A stretch of 40,388 nucleotides of DNA, taken from assembly GCA_018398765.1 (NCBI GenBank), contig JAHBMJ010000487.1:2313-42700 (forward strand), read 5' to 3'. Origin of the DNA: Chromera velia. Taxonomy: Eukaryota; Sar; Chromeraceae. A model generated the notes under the pieces. That model saw nothing but the letters and a program-made list of their open reading frames with translations, searched no databases and was not told where the DNA came from. Each line of letters opens with the position of its first letter. Within the stretch, counting starts at the first letter, position 1. The translations under genes and the position numbers were made by a program. Positions 21,613 to 33,200 of the stretch are shown here, piece after piece.

Positions 21613-21643
<31 letters not shown>
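21567..21643. repeat. (AG)n(GACA)n microsatellite in kinase copy B
   Basis: An AG run followed by GACA units, next to GTGGGCCTCTCGGCAAGCCA. The same flank occurs at about 23640 in kinase copy A beside a pure AG run, which shows the repeat is part of the duplicated unit. Confidence 0.95.
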
Positions 21644-22494
21644 GCGGAAACGGTGTGGGCCTCTCGGCAAGCCACGTCTCCTCTGCCAATCAGCAGAGGT
21701 GATATCGATACCGCCTGCATGAAAAGAGCGCTCAATCACTTAACTGACGGACCATTTTGAGGTCGCGGTGCGTCCTCCCTTTTCGAAGGTATGTCTGGAC
21801 ACTGAGAAGGACCTGCTTCATGACATTCTTGGAGAGGGGGAGGGGAAGGGTGGTCCTTCCGTGAACTGCGATGTACGAGTCCAGGTACTCGTCCAGGTTC
21901 CTATGGGGAGCGAGTTCTATCATGATGCAGTGCATCCTATGAGACCTTACGGTCTCCTGAAAGGAGAAGGACTCGACGTACTACATGATGTGGGGCTCAT
22001 CCAGACCAGCCTTGAGGGCCTCCACCTCCGTCTCTGCCGAGACGTTCGCGCCCTTGCTGGCCCCCCCTATGCGAGTTGGACTCGCTCTCGTCGTCCGAGT
22101 CCCTTTCCTCTTCTTTGACCCTTCCTAGCTGCGCTCCCTCTTCGATATCATCGTTTTCACTTCCTCTTCGCACATCGCTTCGTCTTCTTTGAGGTGTTCG
22201 AGGTCGCCCAAGAGGTCCTCCTGGGAGGCGCTGACGTTGTGTGACTGTTGCTGAGGTGCCCCTTCCATCACTTCGTCATTGTCCTGGGTTGGCTGCCCCT
22301 GAGACTGTTCCGGTGGGTTGCTTCTTTCGTCCTTCATCGCTTATCTGACATCTGTGGCCAGATCTATGACCACCTCCACGAACGAGAAGCCTCTGCTTCC
22401 GATCTGCTCCCCCTGGATGTATGTCTTCTTGTTGAGCAAGTTGATCAGAGCCCGATTCCATGAAGGGAAAGAATCAGCTCCTGTGCTCCTGGTG

Positions 22495-23592
22495 CGTCCC
22501 GGATACCTTTAGCTTCTGGGCTTTGAAGTGATCTCTCATCGCTGCATCCAGTTGCTCATCGTTCAGGCGTGTCGCGTTCCACTCGCCCATCATGTTGACG
22601 ATGCTGGTGGCCCTCTTCTCCCGGAAGAGGAGATTGTCGGAGAGGACAACGCAAAAGATGCAGCCTAGAGAGAAGACCTGGGCCTGCGCACTGTAATGCG
22701 GCTTTGGAGCGCCGCCCGTTCGCAGGACTTCCGGGTGCTTGGTACTGCGACAGTCAGACACAGGTAGGCAGTCAGACAGCAGGCCAGAAGGGCAAGAAGC
22801 GCGCATATAAATCCCCACCCCAGAACGAAAAGGTTTTAAATGCAAGCTTGGCAGCCCAGACACAAAAACAGGAGCAGAGAGTCGTCCAGCAAAGCATCCG
22901 AAATGTAAAAAAATGGGCACCAAAGAAACAATACTCTTGACCACACACGACAAAAACGTTCATGCAGAGCCAAATCTGGCCGTCAAAAAAGAGTGTTTAT
23001 ATCGCGTACATCAAATTTGAAGCTCTGATATTCCACCAGTGCAGCCTACTTGAACGATCACATAGCATCTGACAACAAAATGAAAAGTGGACACGCACAA
23101 TAGCCTGAAGTCTTAGGTCATTGCTGACTCACCCCCCTGGTTCCTCGCCGCGTTTGCTCCTCGGTGAAGACCGCCCCTGCAGCCCCAAAGTCGATGAGCT
23201 TAATCAAGGGGTTGTCAAGATCTCTAAAGATAACAATGTTCGCCTGCATAACACATGTATGAATAAAAAAACAATTTAAAAAATAAGAGTTCAGTACACG
23301 CTTCTAGACAGCAGCCCAAGATGAGGGCACACACACACGCACACAGGCATAAAGAAATAGAGAGAGGCACGAAGATATTAGGTAGATGAAGAGACTGACT
23401 GCCAGGCTCGACATCACCTCTTTTCTTTCCTCCCTTTCTTCATGTGTTCAATAGTGAAAGAGGCCAGAAAGGGTCAAAGACAAAAGAACAAACTTCTCAG
23501 ACAATATGCATAGAGGGTCTGAAATGTGCAGACTAAAGAGACTAAAGACTGACTGACAGATGTGGATAAATGCACCCATATTTACTGCATTA

Positions 23593-23632
<40 letters not shown>

Positions 23633-24790
23633 CAGACAGTGTGGGCCTCTCAGCAAACCACCCAGCTCTCCTTTGCTCTTCAGCAGAGGTGAGACACCAT
23701 ATGAACTTCAAGACATCATTCAATCGTTGGACTGACATACTATTTCAAAGGTCCCAGTATGTTTTTCCTCTTCCAGTGAACGCCTTCACTTCGAGTAAGC
23801 AACAATATTTTTCCTGGACCGATCCATGAAAAATATTCTTGCTTTGTTGCAGAGAGGGGGGTAGGAGAGAGGTCCTGCCGAGCAGTGCCATGTGCGAGTC
23901 CAGGTACTCGTCCAGGTTCCCATAGGGAGCGAGCTGCTCACTCTACAACCTCCTCAGTCTTCTGACCTGAGGGTCAACTTCCTGACTGTTTGGGATAAAT
24001 TCCATCGCCTTGTCAACACATTCTTCCTATCCTCTGGTAACGCACAATGTCCAGCATTCTGAAGATGGTACAAGCAGGGGGGGAATCAAAAGGAAGCTGA
24101 AATGCAGAATGGAGAAACAGTAACTTCGAAGAAAAAAGAGAAGCTGAAATCAAAAACAGAAGAATGACAAGAAAAGAGAATGCAGCTCTACAACCGATGG
24201 TGAAAAACATCCTGAAAGAATATTAACTTTTTTTTTCTCATTCATCGAAACTGATGAGATAATGAGGCTTACTCTCTACGCCAACTATATGGAGACAAGT
24301 CAGGACTGAAAACTGAGAGGGGGAGTTACTGTGGACATGGATGCCGTTTTAGTATACAAAGGCATGCATATATGCCATGTAGGGCACATACTTAGAGGTG
24401 CTTTGTTCGTGTACTATTTGAGATTAGTATTTGAGAGAAATTTTTTTCTGGGATGTCTGGAGGGCAATAAATTCGGTTCATGAAATCGACTCACAGTCAT
24501 ATGTTGTTTCTATCATGATGCGGTGCATTGTATATAAAGGACTCGATGTACTTTACGGTGTGATCTTCTCCCAGATCGGCCTTCAGGGCCCCCACTTCTG
24601 ACTCTGCTGTCAGTGAGACCTTCGCGTCTTTACCGCCCCCCCTGATGACCTTCATCGCGTACCTCAGGCTGTGATCACCTGCACTGGCAAGAACCCTGAT
24701 CTCCGGTTGGATACACATGCACCTTTTTATTGATCGACCGGGTTCAAACTTGACTAGAGCCCAACTCCACAGGGGGAAGGGATCTTTAGC
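22495..24790 (-). pseudogene. Protein-kinase-like locus, copy A, degraded or divergent
   Basis: Pieces in kinase order on the minus strand: a segment at 24780-24700 that aligns with copy B's P-loop exon but has lost the glycine-rich motif; an exon from 24678 with LRYAMKVIRGGG (VAIK lysine) and a helix-C segment ending KYIESF; a hinge segment at about 23940-23740 (LAPYGNLDEYLDSHM) whose catalytic loop reads YWD and then stops where copy B has HRDLK; an exon at about 23240-23125 with LIKLIDFGAAGAVFTEEQ (intact DFG); and an exon at about 22760-22495 with TKHPEVLRTGG and VFSLGCIFCVVLSDNLL (subdomains VIII-IX), ending at GTATCC. Loss of the P-loop and HRD and a frame break after ESF argue for a pseudogene. 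The DFG and VIII-IX exons look well kept, so a spliced product from better exons of both copies is possible. Confidence 0.55.
23597..23632. repeat. (AG)n microsatellite in kinase copy A
   Basis: The counterpart of the AG tract in copy B, shorter and without the GACA block. It is followed by GTGTGGGCCTCTCAGCAAAC, the shared flank of the duplication. Confidence 0.95.
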
Positions 24791-25144
24791 AGCGAACGGA
24801 ACCAGCAGTAGAAGCCCCAGGAGTGGCAACAGAAGGAAAAAGATCACTCAGGCTCGACCTTCCATAAAATGCAATACCATCTATATACGTAGTAGCTGTA
24901 TAGTGCCTGCCCCGAACTCACACAGGGCGACCGAGAGGGGCTGGAGAGGCGATTATGCGCCTCATGGCCAAGGCTATGGGCCAGCATTACACGAGTCCGA
25001 AAGTAGAGAGTGAGTATATATATGTCTCTGCTTTTTCATGCATCGCTGGCGAGCAACACCAAATAAAACAGTCTGAGAATCAGCACATGACTCGATCTGT
25101 CTTTACACATTCTTTACGTACACCATCGTACACCCATTTTTTTA
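24791..25144. other. Intergenic sequence upstream of the kinase-like copies
   Basis: No supported gene. There is an ATGCGCCTCATGGCCAAGGC stretch near 24955 in a short open frame, and TATATATA at about 25015. If copy A is transcribed, its promoter would be here. I see nothing decisive. Confidence 0.4.
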
Positions 25145-25315
25145 TTGCCCCTGCCACCCTATTTATGACGTCCCCAAACTTTGTGGTGGCGGTAGGCAAA
25201 TTAAATGTGGGGGACGGGGGGGACGTCCCCCGACGTGGCGGTGGTGGCGGCCGGCCAGGGTCCGCTTGGAAGGGATACGCACGGTCCGCTTTCCTGGACC
25301 GATGTCAGGGGCGAT
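25145..25315. mobile_element. GC-rich dispersed element, copy 1 (171 bp)
   Basis: Starts TTGCCCCTGCCACCC and ends GATGTCAGGGGCGAT, so its ends form an imperfect inverted repeat (TGCCCCTG against the inverse of CAGGGGCGAT). It contains the palindrome GGGGGACGTCCCCC. Its first 110 bp differ from copy 2 at about six positions, all transitions. It lacks the 48-bp internal block found in copy 2. Target-site duplications are not clear. It is probably a small non-autonomous transposon or other dispersed repeat; the class is unknown. Confidence 0.65.
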
Positions 25316-25655
25316 GGCAGACAGGCAGGCAGCGGCAAACAGGCAGACAGACAAGAAAGAGAGCAGACGATGGTAGGCGGAAAGAAAGAGAGACAGACAG
25401 ACAGACACATACTTAGAACACAAACACACACTCTCATGTAAACTGATAAAAACAGAGGGGCATTCACAAAGACAGACCGCCATAGACACTCTCAGAGTGA
25501 AGTGCGCGTGCATATAAGCAGACACATGCAGAAGTGTACATGAAATTCACGTTCTCTAAGGTTTCTCCTAGATCAAAATATTCAAATGCCTGCAAACACA
25601 TACGGGAACATACATTGTGGTCACACGCACATACCTATGTATACACACACAATTT

Positions 25656-25686
<31 letters not shown>

Positions 25687-25712
25687 ATACATACACACAC
25701 ACACACACACAT

Positions 25713-25747
<35 letters not shown>

Positions 25748-25795
25748 CTCACTCACTCACTCACTTACTCACGTACTCAGTCACTCACGCAAAGA
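25656..25795. repeat. (CA)n(TA)n(CTCA)n compound microsatellite
   Basis: CA repeats with TACA interruptions, then (TA)n at about 25729-25747, then (CTCA)n to about 25795. Not coding. Confidence 0.95.
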
Positions 25796-26510
25796 AAGGA
25801 GCTGAAGCGAGCTGAAGAGAGAGATAGGGAGACAGACGCAGACATCTATACCGATTTATACAGTTATACACAATGTGCATACACGCCGTGCAATCGGTCT
25901 ATATGGGAGGGTGCACACATTCGAGAAGATACACCTGTTTGCCTCCCCACTCACTTATACGTAGGCACACAGGCCATACACACAGATCATGATATTTTTA
26001 TTTTAGAAAAAGAATGAAAAAAGCCAGATCGCAGACCGTTGTTTTGATCCTCCCTGCTCAGAGATAAAGCAACACATAAAAAAAAGTGTACAAAAAGGCG
26101 ACCTTTCGAGGATCTAACTGTCGGAACTCGTTTAAAAAAATATAGAGACTACAGAACAATACAGCTTTGAATGAATGGATGGCTGAAAATCTTTTCTCTG
26201 TGACGTCCAAGAAGCTTTCTGAAGTCTCATATTTTCGTGTATATTCAGGCCTCTGTTACCCACTGTTGCTTCTTTCTTCTTTAAATTTGCAATCTCTTCC
26301 CTCGCACCTTCTACATATACACGATGGAAAGTCACACCAAAACAGCACATCTTCACAGACTTACATTCAGATCCCGGCTCCGTTCTCCAGCTGTCTTCTC
26401 TGTATTTGAAACGTATGACCTGCACACATATACAGCAGAACACATTAGCATGCATTGATCAATCCATGCATGCGTGAATTTGGATGCACCATGCACTTGG
26501 TCAGCCCGAC
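25796..26510. other. Intergenic sequence with no supported gene
   Basis: Mixed composition and short frames only. A GCATGCATTGATCAATCCATGCATGC stretch near 26450-26472 contains two TGCATGC-type palindromes just before the copy 2 element. Confidence 0.45.
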
Positions 26511-26729
26511 ATCGCCCCTGCCACCCTATTTGTGACGTCCTCAAACTTCGTAGTGGCGGTAGACAAATTAAATGTGGGGGACGGGGGGGATGTCCCCCGA
26601 CGTGGCGGTGGTGGCGGCCGGCCGATCAACTACCGTCACGCAGGTTCACATAAGGCGGCGGCGGTGGCCGAGGGTCCGCTTGGAAGGGATATGCACGGTC
26701 CCCTTTCCTGGACCGATGTCAGGGGCGAT
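26511..26729. mobile_element. GC-rich dispersed element, copy 2 (219 bp)
   Basis: Same orientation as the copy 1.36 kb to the left. Ends are ATCGCCCCTGCCA and TGTCAGGGGCGAT, a 10-bp inverted match. Relative to copy 1 there are 48 extra bases after GGCCGGCC (about 26622-26669), rich in GGCGGCGG. An open frame crosses both copies but is not conserved through the extra block, so I do not call a protein. Confidence 0.65.
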
Positions 26730-27276
26730 ATTTTTTCCGAGCGTGGCGGCGCCAACTCTCCGCAGTGGACCCTCGCGCGGCGCCGCGTGCGCGCTCGATC
26801 GCGCGCATGCATGCATGCGGCGCGCCGGATATATATAGGGGATACCCCCGCATGAGCCCGCAATGCAGTCAATCTGATCTGCATGCGTGGACGTCGCCGT
26901 CACGTCGGACATTTGATCAAGCCAAAGCCGAAGCTTGTGTACAGTGACGGCCTTTGTAAAGAGCACAGAATGAGTCAACGTTACCAATTTCTGGTCAAGA
27001 CCTACACTGCTTGGCGGTCTTCCGCAGAGTCACAGCACGGAGACGTTCTAGAGGATGGGTGTTGTTCATCTGAGACAGTCTTCTCCAATGCTGTGACAGT
27101 GCTGTAGGGTGTCGCAGAAACAGGCAAACATGAACCGGGTTTAGCAAACTCGACGGTAGGAGAGAGTACAGCAGAGCTTCGAGATCTTGACAGTCCCGCT
27201 GCGGGGCAAAACATACCTGTCAATCACATCTGTACCTGCAACAGAAAAGAAGCACAGCGTGCAAACAAAAAACAAC
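26730..27276 (+). promoter_or_regulatory. Upstream region of the zinc-finger/PUB gene
   Basis: A very CG-rich patch (GCGCGGCGCCGCGTGCGCGC, about 26776-26795) is followed by GCATGCATGCATGC (about 26806-26819) and GGATATATATAGGGG (about 26827), the last being a possible TATA-like element. No frame here joins convincingly to the first zinc-finger exon, so a non-coding 5' exon is possible. Promoter function is inferred. Confidence 0.35.
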
Positions 27277-30200
27277 ATGCCTAGATCTTCCAACTGTTGC
27301 ACCTGCAAGATCTGTGGGAATACGTACTTCCTGCACTCTTTCGCTTTCCACTACAAGAGTTGCTTCAAGAATTTCAAAGAGACACACTCGCCCTGTGACT
27401 CCTGTGGCCGCCTTGTTCCCAACAACATCATGACTGAGCACCTCAGTTCGTGTGACGCAACACCCGAAGAGAGGAAACAGAATCAGAAAAACACAGAGAC
27501 TTGGCTTGCCAGCGCACAGCCGGAACGACTTGGTCAGTCCAAATCGCTTGTCTTCGCCCGAATTTATTCCCATTGCCAGCATGAAGGTCCCACTTTGTGT
27601 TCTTCCTCCTTCTCTGTTCCTCAATCCTGCAGACAACACACGGGAGGAGACAAAGGGTCGACAAACAAAAGCACCTAAAGGACGCCCTCAAAGTGCACCC
27701 CCACAGCGCCTCGGGAGAACTCGAAGAGAAGCTGTGCCCGTCAATTCCGAGCACACAAAGGACTCCAGAAGCCTCGCGGACAGCAAACCAAACAACACTC
27801 AAGCATACTCGCCTACAGAGACTGAGGATGACACTCGCTTGTATTGCGAGAGCGGGGACCAAATCCTCCAGGAGAGGAATGAGAGTTGCTCAGTTCGTGT
27901 GAAAGGTACTGAGAAACACAACCAAGCCAATAGACAGAAAGAGACAGAGGCCAAGCGGCAGGAGGGCGTGTCGTCTTCCCCCCTCCCCTCGGGACTTCCA
28001 GGAAAAGTTATGGTCCTCATGCAGATGCTCTCATTCGAGACAAAACAAGAGGTTGGCAGACAGGCAGACAGAAAGGGAGAAAGGAAGGAATAAGCAGAGA
28101 AAGGAGGGGGGNGGGGGGGGGGGGTGAGAGGACTCACTCGACGAGTGAGTGAGTTTGTCAGCAGACATAAAAGAAAAGACAGGTTGATGCGTTTGTAAAC
28201 AGAGAGCTCTTCTTCTTGAACAGCCCTGCTGCCTGGCCGTCTGATTCGTTCATTCCTTTGTTCCTTCAGCCCCTCACCTGTTTAAGGGTCGACAATGTTC
28301 CGAACATTTTACCCACACAAAGACAAAAACTCTGTTCTGCTGCCCGTTCGTCTTATGATTCCCCTTCTGTGTTCTCTGCAGCCTGAGGCCTTCGCGAAAT
28401 GCAGAGAGAAGCTGGGGCTGATCCTCTCGAATGCCTGCTGGAAGAGGGACCAGAGGTGCGTGCGTCAGTGAGGATGTGGCTGTCGGAATGTGTGTGTGTG
28501 TANNNGGGGGGGGGGGGAGAGAAAGAGAAACTGGCTGACTGACATACTGGCTCACTGGTTGAGTGACTGACTGACTGGCCCACTAGACGCCCACAAAATC
28601 CATCCTCTGGCAAGTGCTCGTCTCCCCTCTGTGTGCAGATTCCTGCGGCTCAGAGAAAGCAACAAGGCATTCCACGCCAATGTGGGAAGATGGGAGGTCT
28701 GTCTGTGTGGCTGGTCTATCACCATATCCCTTTTTCCTAGGAACAAGAAAGAACGCACTGACGCAGGGGAGCGGTCTTCAAATGTTGCAGAATGTGCGAT
28801 GTATTTCCACGGCATTCTACTTACGAAAAAAACATAAACGATTTCAATGAAAGTAATTGGTTTTCTGGCCGATCAATCTTCACATTCTCTCCGCTCATTG
28901 GAATTCTTTTGCAGAGCGCTGTTGCTGTCTTGGAGCTGTGCGGATTCGAAAGGGGGGAACTGGTGCGTTTTTTTTTTTTTTCGTTTCTTCTTCCTTCTGC
29001 TCTTCTTCTTCTTCTTCTTCTTCTTCTTCTTCTTCTTCTCCCTCCTTTTGCTCTTCCTCTTTATGCCTTCAGTTTCTATCTGTCCACCTCTTCTTCTTGT
29101 GTCTTTTCTTTTCTTCTTTTTGTGTGAGGAAGACATGCTGGTGTGGGAGAAAACGTCCTGTCTCTGTCCGCATCCCTTTCTTTCGAAAGGAGTTGGTAAG
29201 GCGAAGGCAAGGAAAGTCTCTTTTCGCCTCATTCATTCCTTAGTGCTTCACTTTGGCAAAACACACTTGTTTCTCGGTCTTCTCTGGTGTTTTTCCTCTT
29301 CAACGTGTCTTTCTGTTTCCCGTCCCGCTTGTGATGCTCTTCCTCGACATTCATGAGAACTGAAAGTCAATGAGAGCAGTCTCTTGGTTTAGACTCTTAG
29401 GTGCATCGATGTGCATTCGTGGTTTTTTTGTGACAGGCAAAAGGACCTTCGCTGGAAGACAAAAGATCCGAAATACGAAGATTTACAAAGGTGTTGACAC
29501 TGTGTATCAAGAGGTAAGTTTGTGTTCCCCATTGTCCCTTGCCCTTTCCCGACTTTGCAGGAAGGTCCTGACGGCGGTGTCTTCCTCCTTTTGGATGACT
29601 ACCTCTCTCCAGACACCCTCTCGGAGGTCCTCCCTGTCATCCAGATGGAAGACCCGGCAGGGGCCCTCGCGTCTTCTTCTTCTAGCAATCTGACGGAGAC
29701 GGGGGCCATAGGGGAGGGAGAGACCCAGATGGCAAAACAGCAACTTGGACAGGGACACTTTGAAAGAGAGGCCCCAAGAAAGGCCCTGTACACAGAGGAG
29801 GATGAGGAGGATTATGGAGAGACGGAGATGGAAACAAGCAACAAAGTGCCAAAGGAAGAGGGAGAAGGAGGGGGTGGAGACGAAGTTGGGCTGTTCCCCT
29901 GCAAGGTGTGCAAAAGAAGATTCGGACCCGGTGAGCAGAGTCGGTGCAAAAAGGTAAAAGCATTCTCTTTTTCATTGAGTCTTGTTGTGAAATCTCAAGT
30001 GATTTCCACACTCCAAGTTGTGTCTGGTGCCTTTCGCTCTTTTCTTTGTGAAGTGTCATCTAAAGGCGAGATTCCTTTCAAGAGCGATCTCATACCACAA
30101 TATCCTTTCAGATGCGCCAAGCAGCCTTCTTTTCCCCCCCCCACCGTCTTCACACTTCCTAGAACGCACCCAGTTGCAGTCCGTCTGCCTCAAGGCGTCG

Positions 30201-33200
30201 CACAAACGTCCACTGAGACACCAGAACCGATGCAAGTAAAGTCTCTTCGAAACGGCATTTGTGTGTCCCGACTGAATGCGTGGGTGCAGTGTCCCTCTTT
30301 GAGCACGAACGCCACTGCGGTCTCTCCATTGCTGGCAAGAAGGTGGGTGCTGAGGAATGCGGCGTGTCCGGTTTTGTTTTTCTTCTGGGGATGTTTCTGC
30401 TGCTCTGGTCTGTGAATTGCGGAGAAAGGAGAAAGTGGCTGACAGCCAAGCGAGGTCACATGCTCCGACGGACTCTGTTTTACTGCGTTAACAGCGCCGT
30501 TCGCTCCCTTACCTGCTTGGGGGCAGTTGTCAGCTCTACGCTTTATAAGCTCAATGTGGCCTCATTGATTTGCAAGACACCAACAGACCCCTTCCGGTTG
30601 CCTTCATTGTATTTGCTGTAGTAAACGATATATGCACAGAAGGACAACCGATCGTTTTTCTTCTAACTGTCTATTTTGCAGTTCAATTTCGCCCAGCACT
30701 ACCTGAGAGGGACCGTCCTCGAAGGGAAGGCAAAGGAGATAGGGGAGATGATGGAAGAAGGAAGATGGAAGGTCAGAAGGCCCACGGGGATGGGGACAGT
30801 GACTGGACTCTTCAGGATTGACCCCTGTGTCCCCCCTGTCTTCAAATTTGGTGCTAAGTAGGGTCTCCCTTCTCTGTTGCATCTGCTTTCTCCAGTTGGA
30901 GGATGATGAGCCTGTGTCGGTCACTGCTCTTCACAATGTGTTGAGAATATTCCCTCTTCTGATTTGATGGTAAGTCTCTCATCCTCTTTTTTCTTCACTC
31001 TCTCTGCACACAACTGTCTCAAAAGCATAGTCCGATTCCTGATTTGTCTACCCCGTCTCTTTTTGATGGATGCAGGAAAAGTTCTTCTCCCACAGCAGGA
31101 GGAGTCCATCACCCGACGTTTGTCCTTCCGCTGTCACCCCTGTGCTCAAACACAGAGATCTGCCTCCTCGCCCTGCCTCTGCTCCCACTCGCCCTCCGCG
31201 AAGACATCTGAAAAGTCGCATCACAGATGAGGATGGATGGGAAGAAGGAGGGGTGTCCCGAATAGGGGAGGCGGAGGTTCGTCGCATGGCTGTTCGAAGG
31301 GCCCAGACCCATCTAGAGGACGGCAGGGTGCGGCGGCGCCTCTTCTCCCGTGAGAAGACTGCTGTCCGTCTCTCCCAGCAGGCAGAGAAGAGGGAAGAAT
31401 CAAAAGCTGCCGCTTCAGGGGGGAGATTTCGTTGCTTTCAGGCGGAAGCAAGGGCATTGAGGCAGTCAGAAAAGTCCCCCCCCCCTTGCCACCGTGTGAA
31501 AGACTTACCCAGAACATTGGACGGGGAGACTTTGGGAGAAGAGATCAGCAGAGCCTCACCCACGGGTCTCCATGTGCAGAAAAATGAAAGCCAACTCTCT
31601 GTCGCTCCCCCCCAACCAAGTCGCTCACCACAGCCACACCCAGACTCTTCTGCCCCCTCTCCCCAATTAGAGTCGACTCTCGAGGAAGAAGAATTGAAGT
31701 CGAAAGTCCTCAGAGGTCCCCCACAAGAAGGGCTGGCTCCTTCAGATACACGACAGCCCACTTCCACGACTGTGTGCCCAATAGACGCGCATGAAGAAGG
31801 AAAGGAAAGGGAAGGAAATTTGGAAGCTGAGGGCCTACAGGGTCCACACCTCCCTGTGCAATCGTCAGCTGTCACATTACCCCGACAGAGGGACGACGAC
31901 AAATTGTTCAGTGCAGCAGAAATGCAGCAACAGGCAAAAGAAGCATACAGGGAGACAGATACTGAGAGGAAACCCTTCGCTATGTCGTCTCCACAAGAGG
32001 AGAAAGCGAGGGAGTCGGGAGAGAAAGCAGCAGAGAAGGAAGAGGGGGAGTTCTATGATGACGATGAGTTTGACGCAGACGAAGAAGAAGGCAACGAAGC
32101 AATGACCGAGAGGCAAGCGGTGGACACAGTTTGTTTGGGCAACGCGGAAGCAAAGCCACTGGCAAGAGAAAGATACTCTCCCAGCTCATCAGATAGCAAA
32201 CCTCCGGACTCCCTCTTTCCCCCTCAGCCGTTTCCGACGGGCTCCTTTTCGAACACTGTCACCTCAATTCACCCAGAGGCTTCCTCTTCAATTGCAGACC
32301 TCTCAAAAGCAGAAGCAGAAGACACGAGGTGCAACCAACAGAACGATGCTGCGGTACTGTCTTCGCATTTTCCCGACAACCACCCCCCTGCCTCTGTATC
32401 CCCGTCCCCAGGCAGCCGCTTGAACCCTTCCTTGCCTGCCCCCACTCCCATTGCCCTCTGTGGATTTCTCGAGAGGCAGCGCAGGGCGTGGGCAGAGGCA
32501 GAGAAGGCCCTTGCAAAAGCAGAGAAAGAGAGCGCACAAAAGGAGCAGATGGAAAGAGAAAGTACCCTAAAAGAGGAGACGGTGAAGCGAGGCACGCAGA
32601 CGGAGCTTCAACCAGCAAACCGTCCAGTTGTGGAGAAGGAAAAAGAACCTTCCCACTTGAACCCCCCTGGAGCCCATGCAGGACACTTATCAGATGAGGA
32701 TGGAGGTGCCGATTCAGACTCGGCCTCTGTGAGCGCGAGTGCAAGCTCAAAGGGCACACGCTCAATGCCGTCTCGTTCCCCGGCAGTGTCGATGAGTTTC
32801 TGGGACATCCCCCCCTTGGACGACGGAGGGGACTCACACGCCCTCGCAGCCCTTCCCTCTCCCTCCCCCCCCTCCACCCCCTTCCGAAGTCTCACTCAGC
32901 ATTCCAGTAGAGTGCCCAAAGCAGTAGAAGTTCTCTTGGAAAGAGACTCGGAAGACATCCCCATGGACGCAGAACGAATCAGAAGGGCGTTAGGAATTGT
33001 ACAGGCACCAAAGACACAGAACAGAGACAGACACTGGAACGATCGAAAAACAACAGGAGACAAAGACAGAGAGTCTCATCAAGAGTTCCCGAAAAGTTTC
33101 CCCCGCCGTCCCCCCACTCCCTCTCGGACAGAGAGACCAGACGACAGAACCCCGTCCTCCAGTGCACACAGACACACAAACACAAACACAACAAGAGGAC

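Larger units (their letters stand above)
20384..22470 (-). pseudogene. Protein-kinase-like locus, copy B, degraded
   Basis: Kinase subdomains appear in order on the minus strand. A P-loop exon lies at about 22470-22350 (YIQGEQIGSRGFSFVEVVID). A helix-C segment (SAETEVEALKAGLDEPHIM) runs into an in-frame TAG at 21983-21981, where copy A has AAG (Lys). The frame then continues to the hinge and catalytic loop (HCIMIELAPHRNLDEYLDSY, then THRDLKM, ending near 21745). Two likely exons further on are 20534 to about 20620 (MASIDFVDYREYSQE, DFG-like but DFV) and 20451-20384 (SDPEEIIRTGRR, activation-loop-like, with a strong pyrimidine tract and GTATGT donor). The VAIK-lysine segment is missing, and a G7 run near 22065 shifts frame against the acidic linker upstream (22140-22350). 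Ancestry as a Ser/Thr kinase is clear; present function is doubtful. The P-loop exon could instead be used in a hybrid transcript with copy A. Confidence 0.55.

Noticed and set aside
24725-24775. tRNA-like T-loop sequence GGGTTCAAAC, and a similar GTTCGAGT on the minus strand near 14810
   Set aside because: No acceptor stem, D arm or anticodon arm can be paired at the right distances.
28873-29232. Minus-strand Lys-rich frame
   Set aside because: Antisense of the CTT and T runs in an intron.
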